In this document: piece after piece, positions 24,765 through 33,993 of the stretch
How the letters are laid out: each line of letters begins with the position of its first letter
How positions within the stretch are numbered: the stretch's first letter is position 1
Assembly: GCF_003762835.1 (NCBI RefSeq)
Contig: NZ_RJWA01000003.1
Span: 186,001-250,000, forward strand
Direction of reading: 5' to 3'
DNA: 64,000 nt
Source of the DNA: Micromonospora sp. HM5-17
Lineage (GTDB): Bacteria > Actinomycetota > Actinomycetes > Mycobacteriales > Micromonosporaceae
Program-made: the position numbers and the translations under genes
The notes under the pieces: model-generated
The model's database searches: none
The model's input: only the letters and a program-made list of their open reading frames with translations
Told to the model about the DNA's origin: nothing

Positions 24765-27329
24765 GTGACGCTGCGCGGACGGTTGACCAGCGCGTTCCTC
24801 GCCGTCGTGCTCGGGCCCGTGCTGCTCGGGGCGCTCTTCGTGGCTGGCACCCTCGCCGCGGTGAGCCGCCACCAGGCCGAGGAGCGGCTCAACCTGGCCG
24901 CCGCCACGATCCGTACCTCGATCAACGCCCTCTGTCAGCAGTTGCACACCGCCGCCGGTGCCGTCGCGCTGCTCGGCGACCCGGCGAGCCGCTCCGGCAC
25001 CGCCGGCCACCTGGTCACCCGAGGGCTGGCCGGCGCGGTGATGATCACCAACCCGGGCGGCGTCGTCACCTTCGTGACCCCCGGCGCTCCCTCCCGCCCC
25101 TGGACGTCCTGCGGGGGCCCGGTGGCTCCGGAGACGACGCCCCGAGCGCTCGCGGCGCGGGTGGAGGTGCGGAGCCGCTCCGGTGACCTGGTCGGCGCGG
25201 TCTGGGCCGCCCAGGCGCTCGACGCAGCCTTCGTCCGCCGGCTCGCGGCGACCAGCGGCGCCGCCGTGACCCTGCTGCGCCGCGAGCCCGCTCCGGGTAC
25301 CGGGGAGTCGACCGCCCGCCCGGTCCACGACGCGACGGGGGCGTCGCCCACCAACCCGCCCACCGGACCGTCCCCGGCTCCGGCCGCGCCGCCCCCGGCC
25401 GGCTCACCCACCACTCCGGCAGCGGTGTCGTCCGGCTCACGATCCGAGTCGCCCCGCTCGTCGCCCGCGTCGACATCCGCGGCCGCCGGCGTCGGGGAGC
25501 TCACCGGGCCGGACCTGGCGGACGACCCCGGAATCGGGCAGACCACCGAGCAGAGCACCGAGTCGATGAGCGCCCGGGCCGGTGTCCTCGCCGCGGCCCG
25601 GCGGATCTCCGGCGACACGGTCGTCCGGACGGACGGCGGCCGGTACGTGCGCCGGGTCGGCCCCTCACCCGGTCAGCCCCTGCCGCTGGTCGTCTCGGTG
25701 CCCCGTGACCCGCCGGCGGCTCGGTACGCGTTCCTCGGCGTGGTCGTCCTCGTCGCCGGGATCGTCGCGGTGGTGGCGGCCTGGCGGCTGGCCCGGTCGA
25801 CCACCCGGCCACTCACCGAGCTGGTCTGGGCCGCCGGCCGGGTGGCCGACGGGGACCTGGCAGCCCGGGTGCCGGTACGGGCCCCGGACGAGGTGGGCCG
25901 GCTCGCGGACAGCTTCAACCGGATGACCCGGGAGACCCAGTCGTACCGGCGGGCGTTGCGCATCAGCCGGCACCAGCTGCGGGACCAACTCGCCGTCCTC
26001 GGCGACACCCTGGCCAGCACCCACGACCTGGACCGGATCCTGCGGGTGATCCTGCGTACCGCGATGATCGCGACCGGTGCGCGGGCCGGTGTCGTCCTGC
26101 TGCGCGACCCGGAGAGCGGCGATCTGGTCGGCCAGGGCGCCAAAGGGCTCGGCGAGGCGCCGACCCAGACCCCGTCGGGTACGGCCGAGCCGTGCGAGCC
26201 GGCGTTCGCCCCCGGCACGCTGCGGATACCGCTGGGCCGAGGGCTGCTCGGCTCGGTCGCGGCCAGCGGTCAGCCCCGGCGGGGCAGGCTGGACCGGGAC
26301 GACCCGTCGCTGTACGAGTCCGAGCCCCGCTGCCAGACGTACGTCGCGGTGCCGTTCTCGGTCCCGGTCCGCACCGGCACGTCCGGCGTCCCGGCTCGGG
26401 AGCCCACCGGCTGGTACCCGCTCGGCACGGACCACGGCCGGTCGCCGGTCGCCGGTGGGGCGTCGCCGCCGCCCGCCGTCGACCCGCGCCCCGAGGTCCC
26501 GTCCGTCGACGACGGGGAGGCCGCGCCGACGCTCGGGGTCCTCGCCCTCTACGACCGGCTCGGTGCCGACGAGTTCGACGACGCCGATCTGGCCACGCTG
26601 CGCTCCTTCGCCAGCCATGCCGCGGTGGCGGTGGACAACGTGCGGGCGCACGAGGAGGTCCAGCGGCTCTCCCTCACCGACCCGCTCACCGGCTTGTGGA
26701 ACTACCGCTGCCTGCGGGAGTCCCTCCGACGGGAGATCGAACGGGCCAGCCGGTTCGGTCACACCCTCGGCCTGCTCGCCCTCGATCTGGACCGGTTCAA
26801 GGAGGTGAACGACACGTACGGGCACGCGGCCGGGGACGCGGTGCTGGCCGAGTTCGCGCAGCGGATCCGGGGCACGATGCGGGAGGTCGACTTCGCCTTC
26901 CGGCAGGGGGGCGAGGAGTTCGTCGTGCTGCTGCCGGAGACGGACGCCCGGGGCGCGGTGCGGGTGGCGGAACGCCTCGGGGCCGCGGTCCGGGAGAGTC
27001 CGATCATCCTCCGGCCGAAGCCGGGCGGCTCCGCCCCGGTCCGAGCCGAGGTCGCGGTCACCGTGTCGATCGGCGTCGCGGTCTACCCGGACCACGCCAC
27101 CACCGGTCCGCAGTTGCTGGCCGCCGCCGACGAGGCGCTCTACGCGGCCAAGGCCGCCGGCCGCGACACGTATCGGACCGCGACGACCGGGGCCCGGGGG
27201 ACGGCGGTACGGGCCGACCCGGCGGCCGGTGGAGCGCCCGGGGTGATTCGCCCTGGTTCGGGGCCGGGCCAGGCCTCCGGCGGCGCGTTATCCGGGCCAC
27301 AACCGCCACGCCAGGGTCGTGGCCGATAG
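24765..27329 (+). CDS. Membrane diguanylate cyclase with HAMP and GAF domains
   Basis: 854 aa. TM1 (about 8-30), an extracytoplasmic sensor domain with an internal Pro/Ser/Thr-rich stretch (about 180-245), TM2 (about 318-342), HAMP (to 395), GAF (about 415-630, with a second low-complexity insert around 540-585) and GGDEF (about 632-800). The active-site loop is GGEEF (about 714), and REVD sits five residues before it, the RxxD inhibitory site, so a working, product-inhibited c-di-GMP synthase is predicted. GGGGGGACGA precedes the GTG start. Confidence 0.92.
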   Translation: MTLRGRLTSAFLAVVLGPVLLGALFVAGTLAAVSRHQAEERLNLAAATIRTSINALCQQLHTAAGAVALLGDPASRSGTAGHLVTRGLAGAVMITNPGGVVTFVTPGAPSRPWTSCGGPVAPETTPRALAARVEVRSRSGDLVGAVWAAQALDAAFVRRLAATSGAAVTLLRREPAPGTGESTARPVHDATGASPTNPPTGPSPAPAAPPPAGSPTTPAAVSSGSRSESPRSSPASTSAAAGVGELTGPDLADDPGIGQTTEQSTESMSARAGVLAAARRISGDTVVRTDGGRYVRRVGPSPGQPLPLVVSVPRDPPAARYAFLGVVVLVAGIVAVVAAWRLARSTTRPLTELVWAAGRVADGDLAARVPVRAPDEVGRLADSFNRMTRETQSYRRALRISRHQLRDQLAVLGDTLASTHDLDRILRVILRTAMIATGARAGVVLLRDPESGDLVGQGAKGLGEAPTQTPSGTAEPCEPAFAPGTLRIPLGRGLLGSVAASGQPRRGRLDRDDPSLYESEPRCQTYVAVPFSVPVRTGTSGVPAREPTGWYPLGTDHGRSPVAGGASPPPAVDPRPEVPSVDDGEAAPTLGVLALYDRLGADEFDDADLATLRSFASHAAVAVDNVRAHEEVQRLSLTDPLTGLWNYRCLRESLRREIERASRFGHTLGLLALDLDRFKEVNDTYGHAAGDAVLAEFAQRIRGTMREVDFAFRQGGEEFVVLLPETDARGAVRVAERLGAAVRESPIILRPKPGGSAPVRAEVAVTVSIGVAVYPDHATTGPQLLAAADEALYAAKAAGRDTYRTATTGARGTAVRADPAAGGAPGVIRPGSGPGQASGGALSGPQPPRQGRGR

Positions 27330-27338
27330 TCTCGCGAC

Positions 27339-28289
27339 ATGCCGGAGCATGCAGCTACCCCAGCGAACCCTGCCCCGTCGGCGGCCGGACGGCGGGCGGT
27401 GAAGGCGGTCATCCCGGCCGCCGGTCTGGCCACCCGGTTCCTTCCCGCCACCAAGGCGGTGCCCAAGGAACTGCTGCCGGTGGTCGACCGCCCCGTGTTG
27501 CAGTACATCGTCGAGGAGGCGGCCCAGGCAGGCCTCACCGACGTTTTGTTGATCACGGGCCGCGGCAAGACGGCGATGGTCGACCACTTCGACCGCCGCC
27601 CGGACCTGGAGGCCCGGCTCGCGGAGAAGCCGGAGCTGCTGGCCGAGGTACGCCGGACGGCCGAACTCGCCTCGATCCACACCTGCCGGCAACCGGAGCA
27701 GCTCGGCCTCGGCCACGCGGTCGGGTACGCCGAGTCGCACGTGGGCGACCAGCCGTTCGCCGTCCTGCTCGGTGACGAGTTCGTCAACCTCTCCGAGCCA
27801 CTGCTCCCCGCCATGCTCGACCTGCAGGCCCGGACCGGCGGCATCGTCCTCGCCTTCTTCGAGGTGCCGCCCGAGGAAACCACGCGGTACGGGATCGCCT
27901 CGGTGGCCCCGGCCGACCCGGCGCTGACCGATCTCGGTGAGGTCGTCGAGGTGACCGGGCTGGTGGAGAAGCCGAAGCCGGAGGACGCCCCGAGCAACCT
28001 GGCGGTGCTCGGCCGGTACGTCCTGCCCGCCGGCATCTTCGAGGCGATCCGCCGGACCCCGAAGGGCAGCGGCGGCGAGATCCAGCTGACCGATGCGATG
28101 GGGCTGATGCTGAAGGAGGGGGTACCGGTGCACGCCATCGTCTACCGGGGTATCCGGTACGACACGGGCATGCCGCTCGGCTATCTCCAGACGGTGGTGC
28201 AGTTGGCCTGTGAGCGCGAGGACATCGGCGCGGAGTTCCGGCGCTGGCTGGGCGAGTTCATCGCCTCCGACGCCGGCCGCCGGACCTGA
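27339..28289 (+). CDS. galU: UTP--glucose-1-phosphate uridylyltransferase
   Basis: 316 aa. 'KAVIPAAGLATRFLPATKAVPKELLPVVDRP' is the GalU nucleotide-binding signature, with 'LGDEF', 'VTGLVEKPKPEDAPSNLAVLGRYVL' and 'GGEIQLTDAM' further on. It makes UDP-glucose for cell-wall and trehalose/exopolysaccharide synthesis. A GATAGT/TAGTCT box 6-8 nt before the ATG suggests a leaderless mRNA. Order galU-moeA-rimJ-membrane protein matches the M. tuberculosis Rv0993-Rv0996 block. Confidence 0.95.
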   Translation: MPEHAATPANPAPSAAGRRAVKAVIPAAGLATRFLPATKAVPKELLPVVDRPVLQYIVEEAAQAGLTDVLLITGRGKTAMVDHFDRRPDLEARLAEKPELLAEVRRTAELASIHTCRQPEQLGLGHAVGYAESHVGDQPFAVLLGDEFVNLSEPLLPAMLDLQARTGGIVLAFFEVPPEETTRYGIASVAPADPALTDLGEVVEVTGLVEKPKPEDAPSNLAVLGRYVLPAGIFEAIRRTPKGSGGEIQLTDAMGLMLKEGVPVHAIVYRGIRYDTGMPLGYLQTVVQLACEREDIGAEFRRWLGEFIASDAGRRT

Positions 28290-28311
28290 CGAGTCGCGGT
28301 GAGGTGACGGT

Positions 28312-29622
28312 GTGACAGCCACGGCCGACGCCGAGGCGGCCGCCAACGAGCTGACGCCGCTCGCCGAATACCTGGGCAGCGTGCTGCGCAGGCTGCGGGC
28401 GCTACCCCCGCTCGACCTCGACCTGACCCAGGCGTACGGCAACGTCCTCGCCGAGGACGTGGTGGCGCCGCACGCCTACCCGGCGTTCGACCAGGCGGCC
28501 ATCGACGGATATGCGGCCCGCTGGGAGGACATCTCGGGCGCGAGCCGGGCCGGCAGCGGCTACGGTCCGGCTCAGCACGGCAGCCCCCGCCCGGTACGGC
28601 TCAACGTGGTCGGGGACCTCGGCGCGGCGAGCTGGCGGCCGGTCCGGTTGACCCCGGGATCGTGCTTCTCGGTGGCGGCCGGATCGCCGCTGCCGATCGC
28701 CGCCGACGTGGTGGTGCCGGTGGAATGGACCGACCAGGGCATGGCGGCGGTGGAGATCTTCCGGGTCCCGAAGCGCGGCTACGGGCTGCGCCGGGCCGGT
28801 GAGGAGCTCCCCGCCGGCACGCTCCTGGCCCGGGCCGGCTCGTACATCTCCCCGGCCCTGGTCGCGGTCTTCGCCGCGACCGGCATCGGGCACGTCGTGG
28901 TCCGGCCCAGCCCCCGGGTGGTGATCGTGGCCACCGGCGACGAGCTGGTCGACGTGGGCCGCGGCAGCCAGCCGGGCCAGGTGGTGGACATCAACTCCCA
29001 CGCGCTCACCGCGGCGGCAGCCGAGGTCGGTGCGCTGGCGTACCGGGTCGGGATCTGCGACGACGACCCGGAGGGGCTGCGCGGGCTGCTGGAGGACCAG
29101 ACCCTGCGGGCTGACCTGATCATCACCACCGGCGGCACCGGGGCCGGGCCCGGGGACATGATCCGGCGGGTGTTGTCCCGCCGGGACGGCGGCCGGGCCA
29201 GCCCGGTCAGCTTCCGGGAGGTGGCCCTCTATCCCGGAAGCACCCTCGGATTCGGTACGGTCGGGGCCGAGGAGGTGCCGGTGGTGTGTCTACCCGGTGA
29301 ACCCGGTGCGGCGTTGATTGGATTCGAGGTGTTGGCGCGTCCCGCCATCCAGCTGCTGGCTGGCGCGGAGCCGGTCTTCCGGCCCAGTGTCCGGGCGCAC
29401 CTGCTGGAGACGGTTTCCTCGCCGGCCGGGCTGCGCGAGTTTCGGCCGGCGCACGTGGCGGAGCGCCGTGGCGGCGGCTACACCGTGCAGCCGCTGCGCG
29501 GTGGGCCGTACACCCTCTCCGGCCTCGCCGAGGCGAACGGCCTGGTGGTGCTCGGCGAGCGGGTGACCACCGCGGCCGCCGGCTCCACCGTGGACGTGCT
29601 TCTGCTGGACCGGCGCCGTTGA
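28312..29622 (+). CDS. moeA: Molybdopterin molybdotransferase MoeA
   Basis: 436 aa from GTG. 'LAEYLGSVLRRLRAL', 'AYGNVLAEDVVAPHAYPAFDQAAIDGYA' (conserved Asp-x2-Ala-x-Asp-Gly), 'VVIVATGDELVDVGRGSQPGQVVDINSHAL', 'IITTGGTGAGPGDM' and 'VVCLPGEPGAALIGFE' are the characteristic MoeA motifs. It inserts molybdate into adenylylated molybdopterin. It overlaps the downstream acetyltransferase start by 4 nt (TTGA). Confidence 0.93.
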   Translation: MTATADAEAAANELTPLAEYLGSVLRRLRALPPLDLDLTQAYGNVLAEDVVAPHAYPAFDQAAIDGYAARWEDISGASRAGSGYGPAQHGSPRPVRLNVVGDLGAASWRPVRLTPGSCFSVAAGSPLPIAADVVVPVEWTDQGMAAVEIFRVPKRGYGLRRAGEELPAGTLLARAGSYISPALVAVFAATGIGHVVVRPSPRVVIVATGDELVDVGRGSQPGQVVDINSHALTAAAAEVGALAYRVGICDDDPEGLRGLLEDQTLRADLIITTGGTGAGPGDMIRRVLSRRDGGRASPVSFREVALYPGSTLGFGTVGAEEVPVVCLPGEPGAALIGFEVLARPAIQLLAGAEPVFRPSVRAHLLETVSSPAGLREFRPAHVAERRGGGYTVQPLRGGPYTLSGLAEANGLVVLGERVTTAAAGSTVDVLLLDRRR

Positions 29623-30260
29623 ACCACGTCGAGACCCCGGGCTGGCCGGCGGTGCTTCAGGACGGACCGGTGGTGCTGCGGCCGTATCGGCGCTCCGACG
29701 CGGCGGCCTGGTCGGAGGTGCGCTGCGCCAACCAGGCCTGGCTGGCACCGTGGGAGCCGTCGCCGTCTGGCCGGTGGGAGGACCTGAACTCGCCGGCCGC
29801 GTTCCGGTACGTGTACCGGGACCACCGCCGGCAGTCGCGGCGGGGCGAGGCGATGCCGTTCGCGGTCTGTCTGCGCGAGGACGGCCGGGAGCGGCTGGTC
29901 GGGCACCTCAACATCGGCAGCATCGTGCGGCGGGCCTTCTGCTCGGCGTACGCCGGCTACTGGGTGGACGGCCGGGTCGCGGGCCGGGGGATCATCCCGA
30001 CCGCCCTGGCCCTCGCCGTCGACCACGCCTTCGGCCCCGGCGGCCTGCACCGGATCGAGGTCAACATCCGGCCGGAGAACGGACCGTCCCGGCGGGTGGT
30101 GGAGAAGCTGGGCTTCCGCGAGGAGGCGTACCACCCCCGCTACCTGCACATCGACGGTGCCTGGCGCGACCACGTCGGGTACGCGCTGACCATCGAGGAC
30201 GTGGCGGCCGAGGGCGGCCTGCTGGCCCGCTGGCACCGCCTGCGCAGCACCGCCTCCTGA
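29619..30260 (+). CDS. RimJ/RimL-like GNAT N-acetyltransferase
   Basis: 213 aa. Starts with TTG inside the moeA stop. 'GPVVLRPYRRSDAAAWSEVR' is the RimJ N-terminus, and 'YWVDGRVAGRGIIPTALALAVDHAFGPGGLHRIEVNIRPENGPSRRVVEKLGFREE' contains the acetyl-CoA loop (V-x-G-R-G-I/A) and the NxxSxxVxxKxGF end. It probably acetylates ribosomal-protein or other N-termini, as its Rv0995 counterpart is annotated. Translationally coupled to MoeA. Confidence 0.9.
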   Translation: MNHVETPGWPAVLQDGPVVLRPYRRSDAAAWSEVRCANQAWLAPWEPSPSGRWEDLNSPAAFRYVYRDHRRQSRRGEAMPFAVCLREDGRERLVGHLNIGSIVRRAFCSAYAGYWVDGRVAGRGIIPTALALAVDHAFGPGGLHRIEVNIRPENGPSRRVVEKLGFREEAYHPRYLHIDGAWRDHVGYALTIEDVAAEGGLLARWHRLRSTAS

Positions 30261-30490
30261 GGGCGCCACACGTCGCGCCGGTGATCGACCCGGGGTCGGC
30301 CGGTCGGCGCGCCGCACGAATTTCCTGGTCTACCCGCTTAACCTGGGATAACTGGGACGTGCGGCAACGTCGGACGAACCCGCTCGATCTTCGCGGTCGG
30401 TGATCCGCGCGTCGCCGTGCGCTCCGCCGTCGCCGTGATCCTGCGGGTCCGGGACGACGGTGCCCGAGCTGGGTGACGGGAGGGATGAGG

Positions 30491-31273
30491 GTGCCGGCCT
30501 CGGTGCTCCTCGCCGTCCTCGCCGCCGCCGGTCTGCTCGCCCTCGCGCCGGCACTGGTCCGCCGGTACGACGCCACGGAGCGGCTGGCGGCGGAGCGGGC
30601 GTTGTCGACGGCGCGGGTGCTCCAGCGCCGTCGGCGGCGCCGTACCGTCCCCGGCCGGAAGCCGGTCAACCCGCCGCGCTCGTGGACCGGCACCCTCCGG
30701 GAGGTCGAGGCCCCGGCCCCCACGCCGCCTGCCCGGGCCCGGCGGCGTGGCGGACTCCGCCTGGTGCCCCGCACCTCCGGCCGCGGCCGGCGTCGCCCAC
30801 CGCCACGCCGGCACACCCCGGCGATCTACCGGCGCCGCCGGGTTCTCGCCGCCCTCGTGCTGCTCAACCTCGTCGAACTGCTCGGGGTGGTGCTGGCGAG
30901 CTCGGGCTTCTGGATCGGCTTCTCGGTCAGCGCGACGCTGCTCGTCGCGTACCTCGTCCACCTGCGCAGCCGGGCCATCGCCGACCAGCGACGGCGCCGG
31001 GCCCAGGCCCGGGAGGCGGCCTGGTTGGCCGCGCGCCAGGCCGAGGTGCGGCAGGCCCAGGCCCGCCGGGCCCAGGCCCGCCGGGAGGCGCAGCGCCGGC
31101 TGGCGGCCCAGCGCGAGCTGGTACGCCGGGCGGCGCTCGGCCTGGATCGGGTCGAACTGCCCCGGGCGGCCAGCGGTGGGGGCCGGTCGGCCGGCTCGGT
31201 CTCCTACCGGCGCACCGGCGGCCTGCGCGGCCGGCCGTACGAGGCGGGCCGGGGGCCGACGGTCGGTCAGTGA
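30491..31273 (+). CDS. Conserved membrane protein with basic coiled-coil tail
   Basis: 260 aa. The GTG at 30491 is preferred because GGGAGGG ends 6 nt upstream (ATG 30485 lies directly on it). One N-terminal helix ('SVLLAVLAAAGLLALAPALV'), an Arg/Pro-rich basic stretch, two more helices ('VLAALVLLNLVELLGVVLASSGFWIGFSVSATLLVAYLVHL') and a 60-residue Arg/Ala/Gln-rich helical tail. Positional equivalent of Rv0996. The tail may bind nucleic acid or the membrane face; function unknown. Confidence 0.75.
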   Translation: MPASVLLAVLAAAGLLALAPALVRRYDATERLAAERALSTARVLQRRRRRRTVPGRKPVNPPRSWTGTLREVEAPAPTPPARARRRGGLRLVPRTSGRGRRRPPPRRHTPAIYRRRRVLAALVLLNLVELLGVVLASSGFWIGFSVSATLLVAYLVHLRSRAIADQRRRRAQAREAAWLAARQAEVRQAQARRAQARREAQRRLAAQRELVRRAALGLDRVELPRAASGGGRSAGSVSYRRTGGLRGRPYEAGRGPTVGQ

Positions 31274-31411
31274 CCCGTCCGACCGCCGGGCTCGGACTGG
31301 ATCGGGAACGCCGCGTCGGGGGGTGGATTCGCGGACCGGGCCGGTTACCTGTTAGCCTAGTCGCCGGTCCACCGTCATCCAGCGGTGGGCTCGCGGGTGG
31401 CTTCCGCCCGA

Positions 31412-31485
31412 GGGGCTGTGGCGCAGACCGGTAGCGCACCTCGTTCGCATCGAGGGGGTCAGGGGTTCAAATCCCCTCAGCTCCA
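31412..31485 (+). tRNA. tRNA-Ala (anticodon CGC)
   Basis: A 74-nt cloverleaf. Acceptor stem GGGGCTG/CAGCTCC has the G3-U70 pair that identifies alanine tRNAs, D-stem GCGC/GCGC, anticodon stem CCTCG/CGAGG with loop TTCGCAT (anticodon 31446-31448, reading GCG), and T-arm AGGGG-TTCAAAT-CCCCT. Discriminator base A; the 3' CCA is not encoded (ACCG follows). Confidence 0.95.
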
Positions 31486-31539
31486 CCGCGAAGCAGCAGG
31501 TCAACGGCGAGTTTTCGGATGATCGAGGGCTCGCCTCGA

Positions 31540-32166
31540 TCATTTGCCCGGCTGGCGTCCGGCGGACGCCAGCTCCGGTGCCGTGGCCAGTCGAGGTTTG
31601 TCCGACGATGATCTGGCGGTAGCCCGCCACCAGCGGCGCGACGCCAGCGCGGCCAGCCCGGCGCCCGCGGCGTTGAGTAGTACGTCATCCACAGAGGACA
31701 CCCGGTCCAGGCGCAGGACGTACTGCGCGGTCTCGACCAGGATCGAGCAACCCGCCGCGAGCGCCAGGATCCGCGACACCGACGCCAGCGCCGCGAACCG
31801 CAGTGGGGCGAAGAAGCCCAGAGCCGCGAATATCAGCAGGTTGACGACGACCTGGCCGATCAGCGTCACCAGCCCTCGGTCGGCGAGGATCGCAACCAGA
31901 TCCCGCAGCGGTACCAGGCTCACCCGACCGGAGACGCTGCCGGCTCGGTCGCCCGGCAACAAAATCATCCATACCCACGGCACCGTCCCGTAGACGATGC
32001 CGACCTCTGCCAGCGACAACCGCCACGTCCACGGCGGCGTGACGCCGGTGACGCTCCGGCGTCGGGCCAGCGACCACACCGCCAGGGCGGCCCACGGTAG
32101 TGCCGCCACCGTGATGGAGGCCACGCCGGTGAACGTACCGAGCCAGCCGTGCCACCCCTTCATCAT
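31540..32166 (-). CDS. VanZ-family membrane protein
   Basis: 208 aa, four to five transmembrane helices. 'PWVWMILLPGDRAGSVSGRVSLVPLRDL', 'VVVNLLIFAALGFFAPL' and 'SILVETAQYVLRLDRVSSVDDVLLNAAGAGLA' are the VanZ-domain hallmarks. VanZ proteins are associated with low-level teicoplanin resistance or cell-envelope functions. The ATG at 32166 has GGAGG 5 nt upstream. It ends 54 bp from the tRNA-Ala and points toward it. Confidence 0.85.
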   Translation of the reverse strand: MMKGWHGWLGTFTGVASITVAALPWAALAVWSLARRRSVTGVTPPWTWRLSLAEVGIVYGTVPWVWMILLPGDRAGSVSGRVSLVPLRDLVAILADRGLVTLIGQVVVNLLIFAALGFFAPLRFAALASVSRILALAAGCSILVETAQYVLRLDRVSSVDDVLLNAAGAGLAALASRRWWRATARSSSDKPRLATAPELASAGRQPGK

Positions 32167-32236
32167 GTCGCCTCCGTTCCTGTCCGGTCGGGCCATCTGT
32201 CCGGTCCGACCCTCCCGGCGGCTGGCCCAACCGTCC

Positions 32237-32288
32237 GCTGCCGGGAGTCGAACCCGCCTTGACAGCGGTTCGTCCAACTCCCGGCAGC
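32237..32288 (-). terminator. Terminator-like hairpin downstream of secreted hydrolase
   Basis: A 12-bp perfect outer stem (GCTGCCGGGAGT / ACTCCCGGCAGC) encloses an inner stem CGAACC/GGTTCG. It lies about 130 nt after the hydrolase stop. Confidence 0.55.
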
Positions 32289-32419
32289 TGGCCCGACCGG
32301 CCGCATGCGAGTACTACCTACGAGGGCTGTTTCTGCGCCGAAGCCCTGATCGGCATGGCCACGCTCTGCCGCGGCGGCCCATGGTGGTGGTTCGACCGCA
32401 CCATCCGTGCGGGTAGCGG

Positions 32420-33847
32420 TCAGGGGCAGGCGGGTGCGACGAAGTCCGCCCGGACGCCGACAGTGAACCGGCAGCCGAAGTCGTCGCGGGCCACCACGCG
32501 CCGGTCGAGGATGGCGTCCCCGGTCGGACGGTGCCCGGTGCGGACCCAGTTCACCAGGTCATCGAAGCCCCGTGCCAGCTCGGCTTCGGTGAAGTCGCAG
32601 TGCCCGTTGGCGCGTATCGCGCGCGACACGAACAGCTGTGACTGCCCGTGCGACGCGACGGCGGTCGCATAGGCCTGTTCCATCGAGAACGGCACGAACA
32701 GGTCGCCGATGTTGTGCAGCGACAGCACGGGAATGCGTGGATCGCCGTCCACCCGCGGCATGCCGCTGAGGTCCGAGCTCGGCTGGGCCGTGCGGTCGAC
32801 CCGGAGCGCCGTCAGGTTCAGCTTGATCTCATCCACGCTCGGCAGCACGTGATCGTCCAGCTCGTACCAGGTGGACCGATTGGACGTGAGGTTGCCGTCC
32901 GCGATGCCGGCCGTGCCGCCGTCAAGGCCGGGGTAGAGCGCGAACAGGAACGGCAGGTCGGTGTACGGCGTCAGCCCTCTGATCGCGTTCCAGAACGCGA
33001 ACGTGCTCTCGAAGCCGGGCCGCTCACCGCCGGAGCGCCGCTCGACCGCATCCGACCACTTCCGTCCGGCAGGGGTCAGGTTCGGTGGCCGCCCGATGTC
33101 GACGCCAAGCGCCGCCTTGATGTCGTCCACCGTCGCGCGGAAGGTGGTCGGGAAGTCCGCCGACGGTTCCAGCGGGAACTCCAGGGGGACGCGCGCCAGC
33201 GCGGCCGCGGTCACCGTCGCGTCGAGGAAGTAGTCGAACAGCTTGACGCCGTCGAGGACGCCACAGTACGGCATGGCCCCGACGAACGAGCCGCGGAACT
33301 GCTCGATCGCAGTGGCCGTGACGTGGCCCCCCATCGACCCGCCGGTCAGGTAGACGGTGTGGGCCGCTGTGCCGTGGACGCGGGCGAACTGGGCGATCAG
33401 CGCGTGCGAGTCGCGCACGCCCTGCCCGACGTCGTAGCCGTTGGTCTGATAGCTGGACGCGGCCCAGGCGAAGCCCCGGGCCACGAAGTGCTCCCGCAGG
33501 GGAGGGCTCTCGACGTGTACGGTGGTGCCCCGGCCTCGGTAGCCGTGGGCGTACACGACGAGTTCGCCGTTCCAGTCCAGCGGCACCTCCATCCGGAAGG
33601 CGGCGCCGTTCTCGATGCCGGTGTAGGTCTTGCTGACGGGGTTGCCGTCAGCGTCGGTGAGCGGCTGGAACGGGGTGCCGTCGGGGTCGCAGTTCGGGTC
33701 CGCGACCGTGTAGCCGGGCTTGGTGGTGCTCGGCACCGGCGCCTGGCAGCCGACCGGCGCGGCCTGGGCCGCGTGGCTGGGCGCGACGAGCGCCGCGCTG
33801 ACGAGCAGGACGCCGGGGAGCCAGCGAGCGGCTGACCTGATCTTCAT
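32420..33847 (-). CDS. Secreted alpha/beta hydrolase
   Basis: 475 aa. Sec signal peptide (residues 1-29, 'LPGVLLVSAALVAPSHAAQA-AP'). The hydrolase core has 'LVVYAHGYRGRG' (oxyanion region), the nucleophile elbow 'TGGSMGG', and late 'HNIGDLFVPFSMEQAY' and 'GHCDFTEAELA' for the acidic residue and His. It may act on extracellular esters or peptides; the substrate is unknown. A GGAGGCGAATC Shine-Dalgarno precedes the ATG. Divergent from a two-component system that might control it. Confidence 0.82.
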   Translation of the reverse strand: MKIRSAARWLPGVLLVSAALVAPSHAAQAAPVGCQAPVPSTTKPGYTVADPNCDPDGTPFQPLTDADGNPVSKTYTGIENGAAFRMEVPLDWNGELVVYAHGYRGRGTTVHVESPPLREHFVARGFAWAASSYQTNGYDVGQGVRDSHALIAQFARVHGTAAHTVYLTGGSMGGHVTATAIEQFRGSFVGAMPYCGVLDGVKLFDYFLDATVTAAALARVPLEFPLEPSADFPTTFRATVDDIKAALGVDIGRPPNLTPAGRKWSDAVERRSGGERPGFESTFAFWNAIRGLTPYTDLPFLFALYPGLDGGTAGIADGNLTSNRSTWYELDDHVLPSVDEIKLNLTALRVDRTAQPSSDLSGMPRVDGDPRIPVLSLHNIGDLFVPFSMEQAYATAVASHGQSQLFVSRAIRANGHCDFTEAELARGFDDLVNWVRTGHRPTGDAILDRRVVARDDFGCRFTVGVRADFVAPACP

Positions 33848-33952
33848 GATTCGCCTCCGTCGTCAGTCAAATCCATGATCACGTCCTTTCCCGGTCGACA
33901 ACCGGACCGGTGCAGGTCTACCGGCGACCGCGTATCGGCAGCTGATCGGCCG

Positions 33953-33972
33953 CCCATACGCCACCCATATGC
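33953..33972 (+). promoter_or_regulatory. Tandem repeats, putative response-regulator site
   Basis: CCCATACGC (33953) and CCCATATGC (33964) are direct repeats 11 bp apart, one DNA turn, as for OmpR/PhoB dimers. They precede a GATACT -10 box (33982-33987) 6 nt before the response-regulator ATG, so leaderless and autoregulated expression is plausible. Confidence 0.6.
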
Positions 33973-33993
33973 GGTGCTCGGGATACTGGGCGG

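Noticed and set aside
32239-32258. tRNA T-arm-like sequence on the minus strand (GGGTTCGACTCCC type)
   Set aside because: Only the T-arm resemblance is present; it is explained by the 12-bp inverted repeat 32237-32288, and no acceptor, D or anticodon arms follow.
32648-33835. 395-codon frame antisense to the secreted hydrolase
   Set aside because: It is a mirror of a gene with signal peptide and catalytic motifs; the composition (Arg/Val/Gly-rich, no motif) is typical of GC-rich antisense frames.
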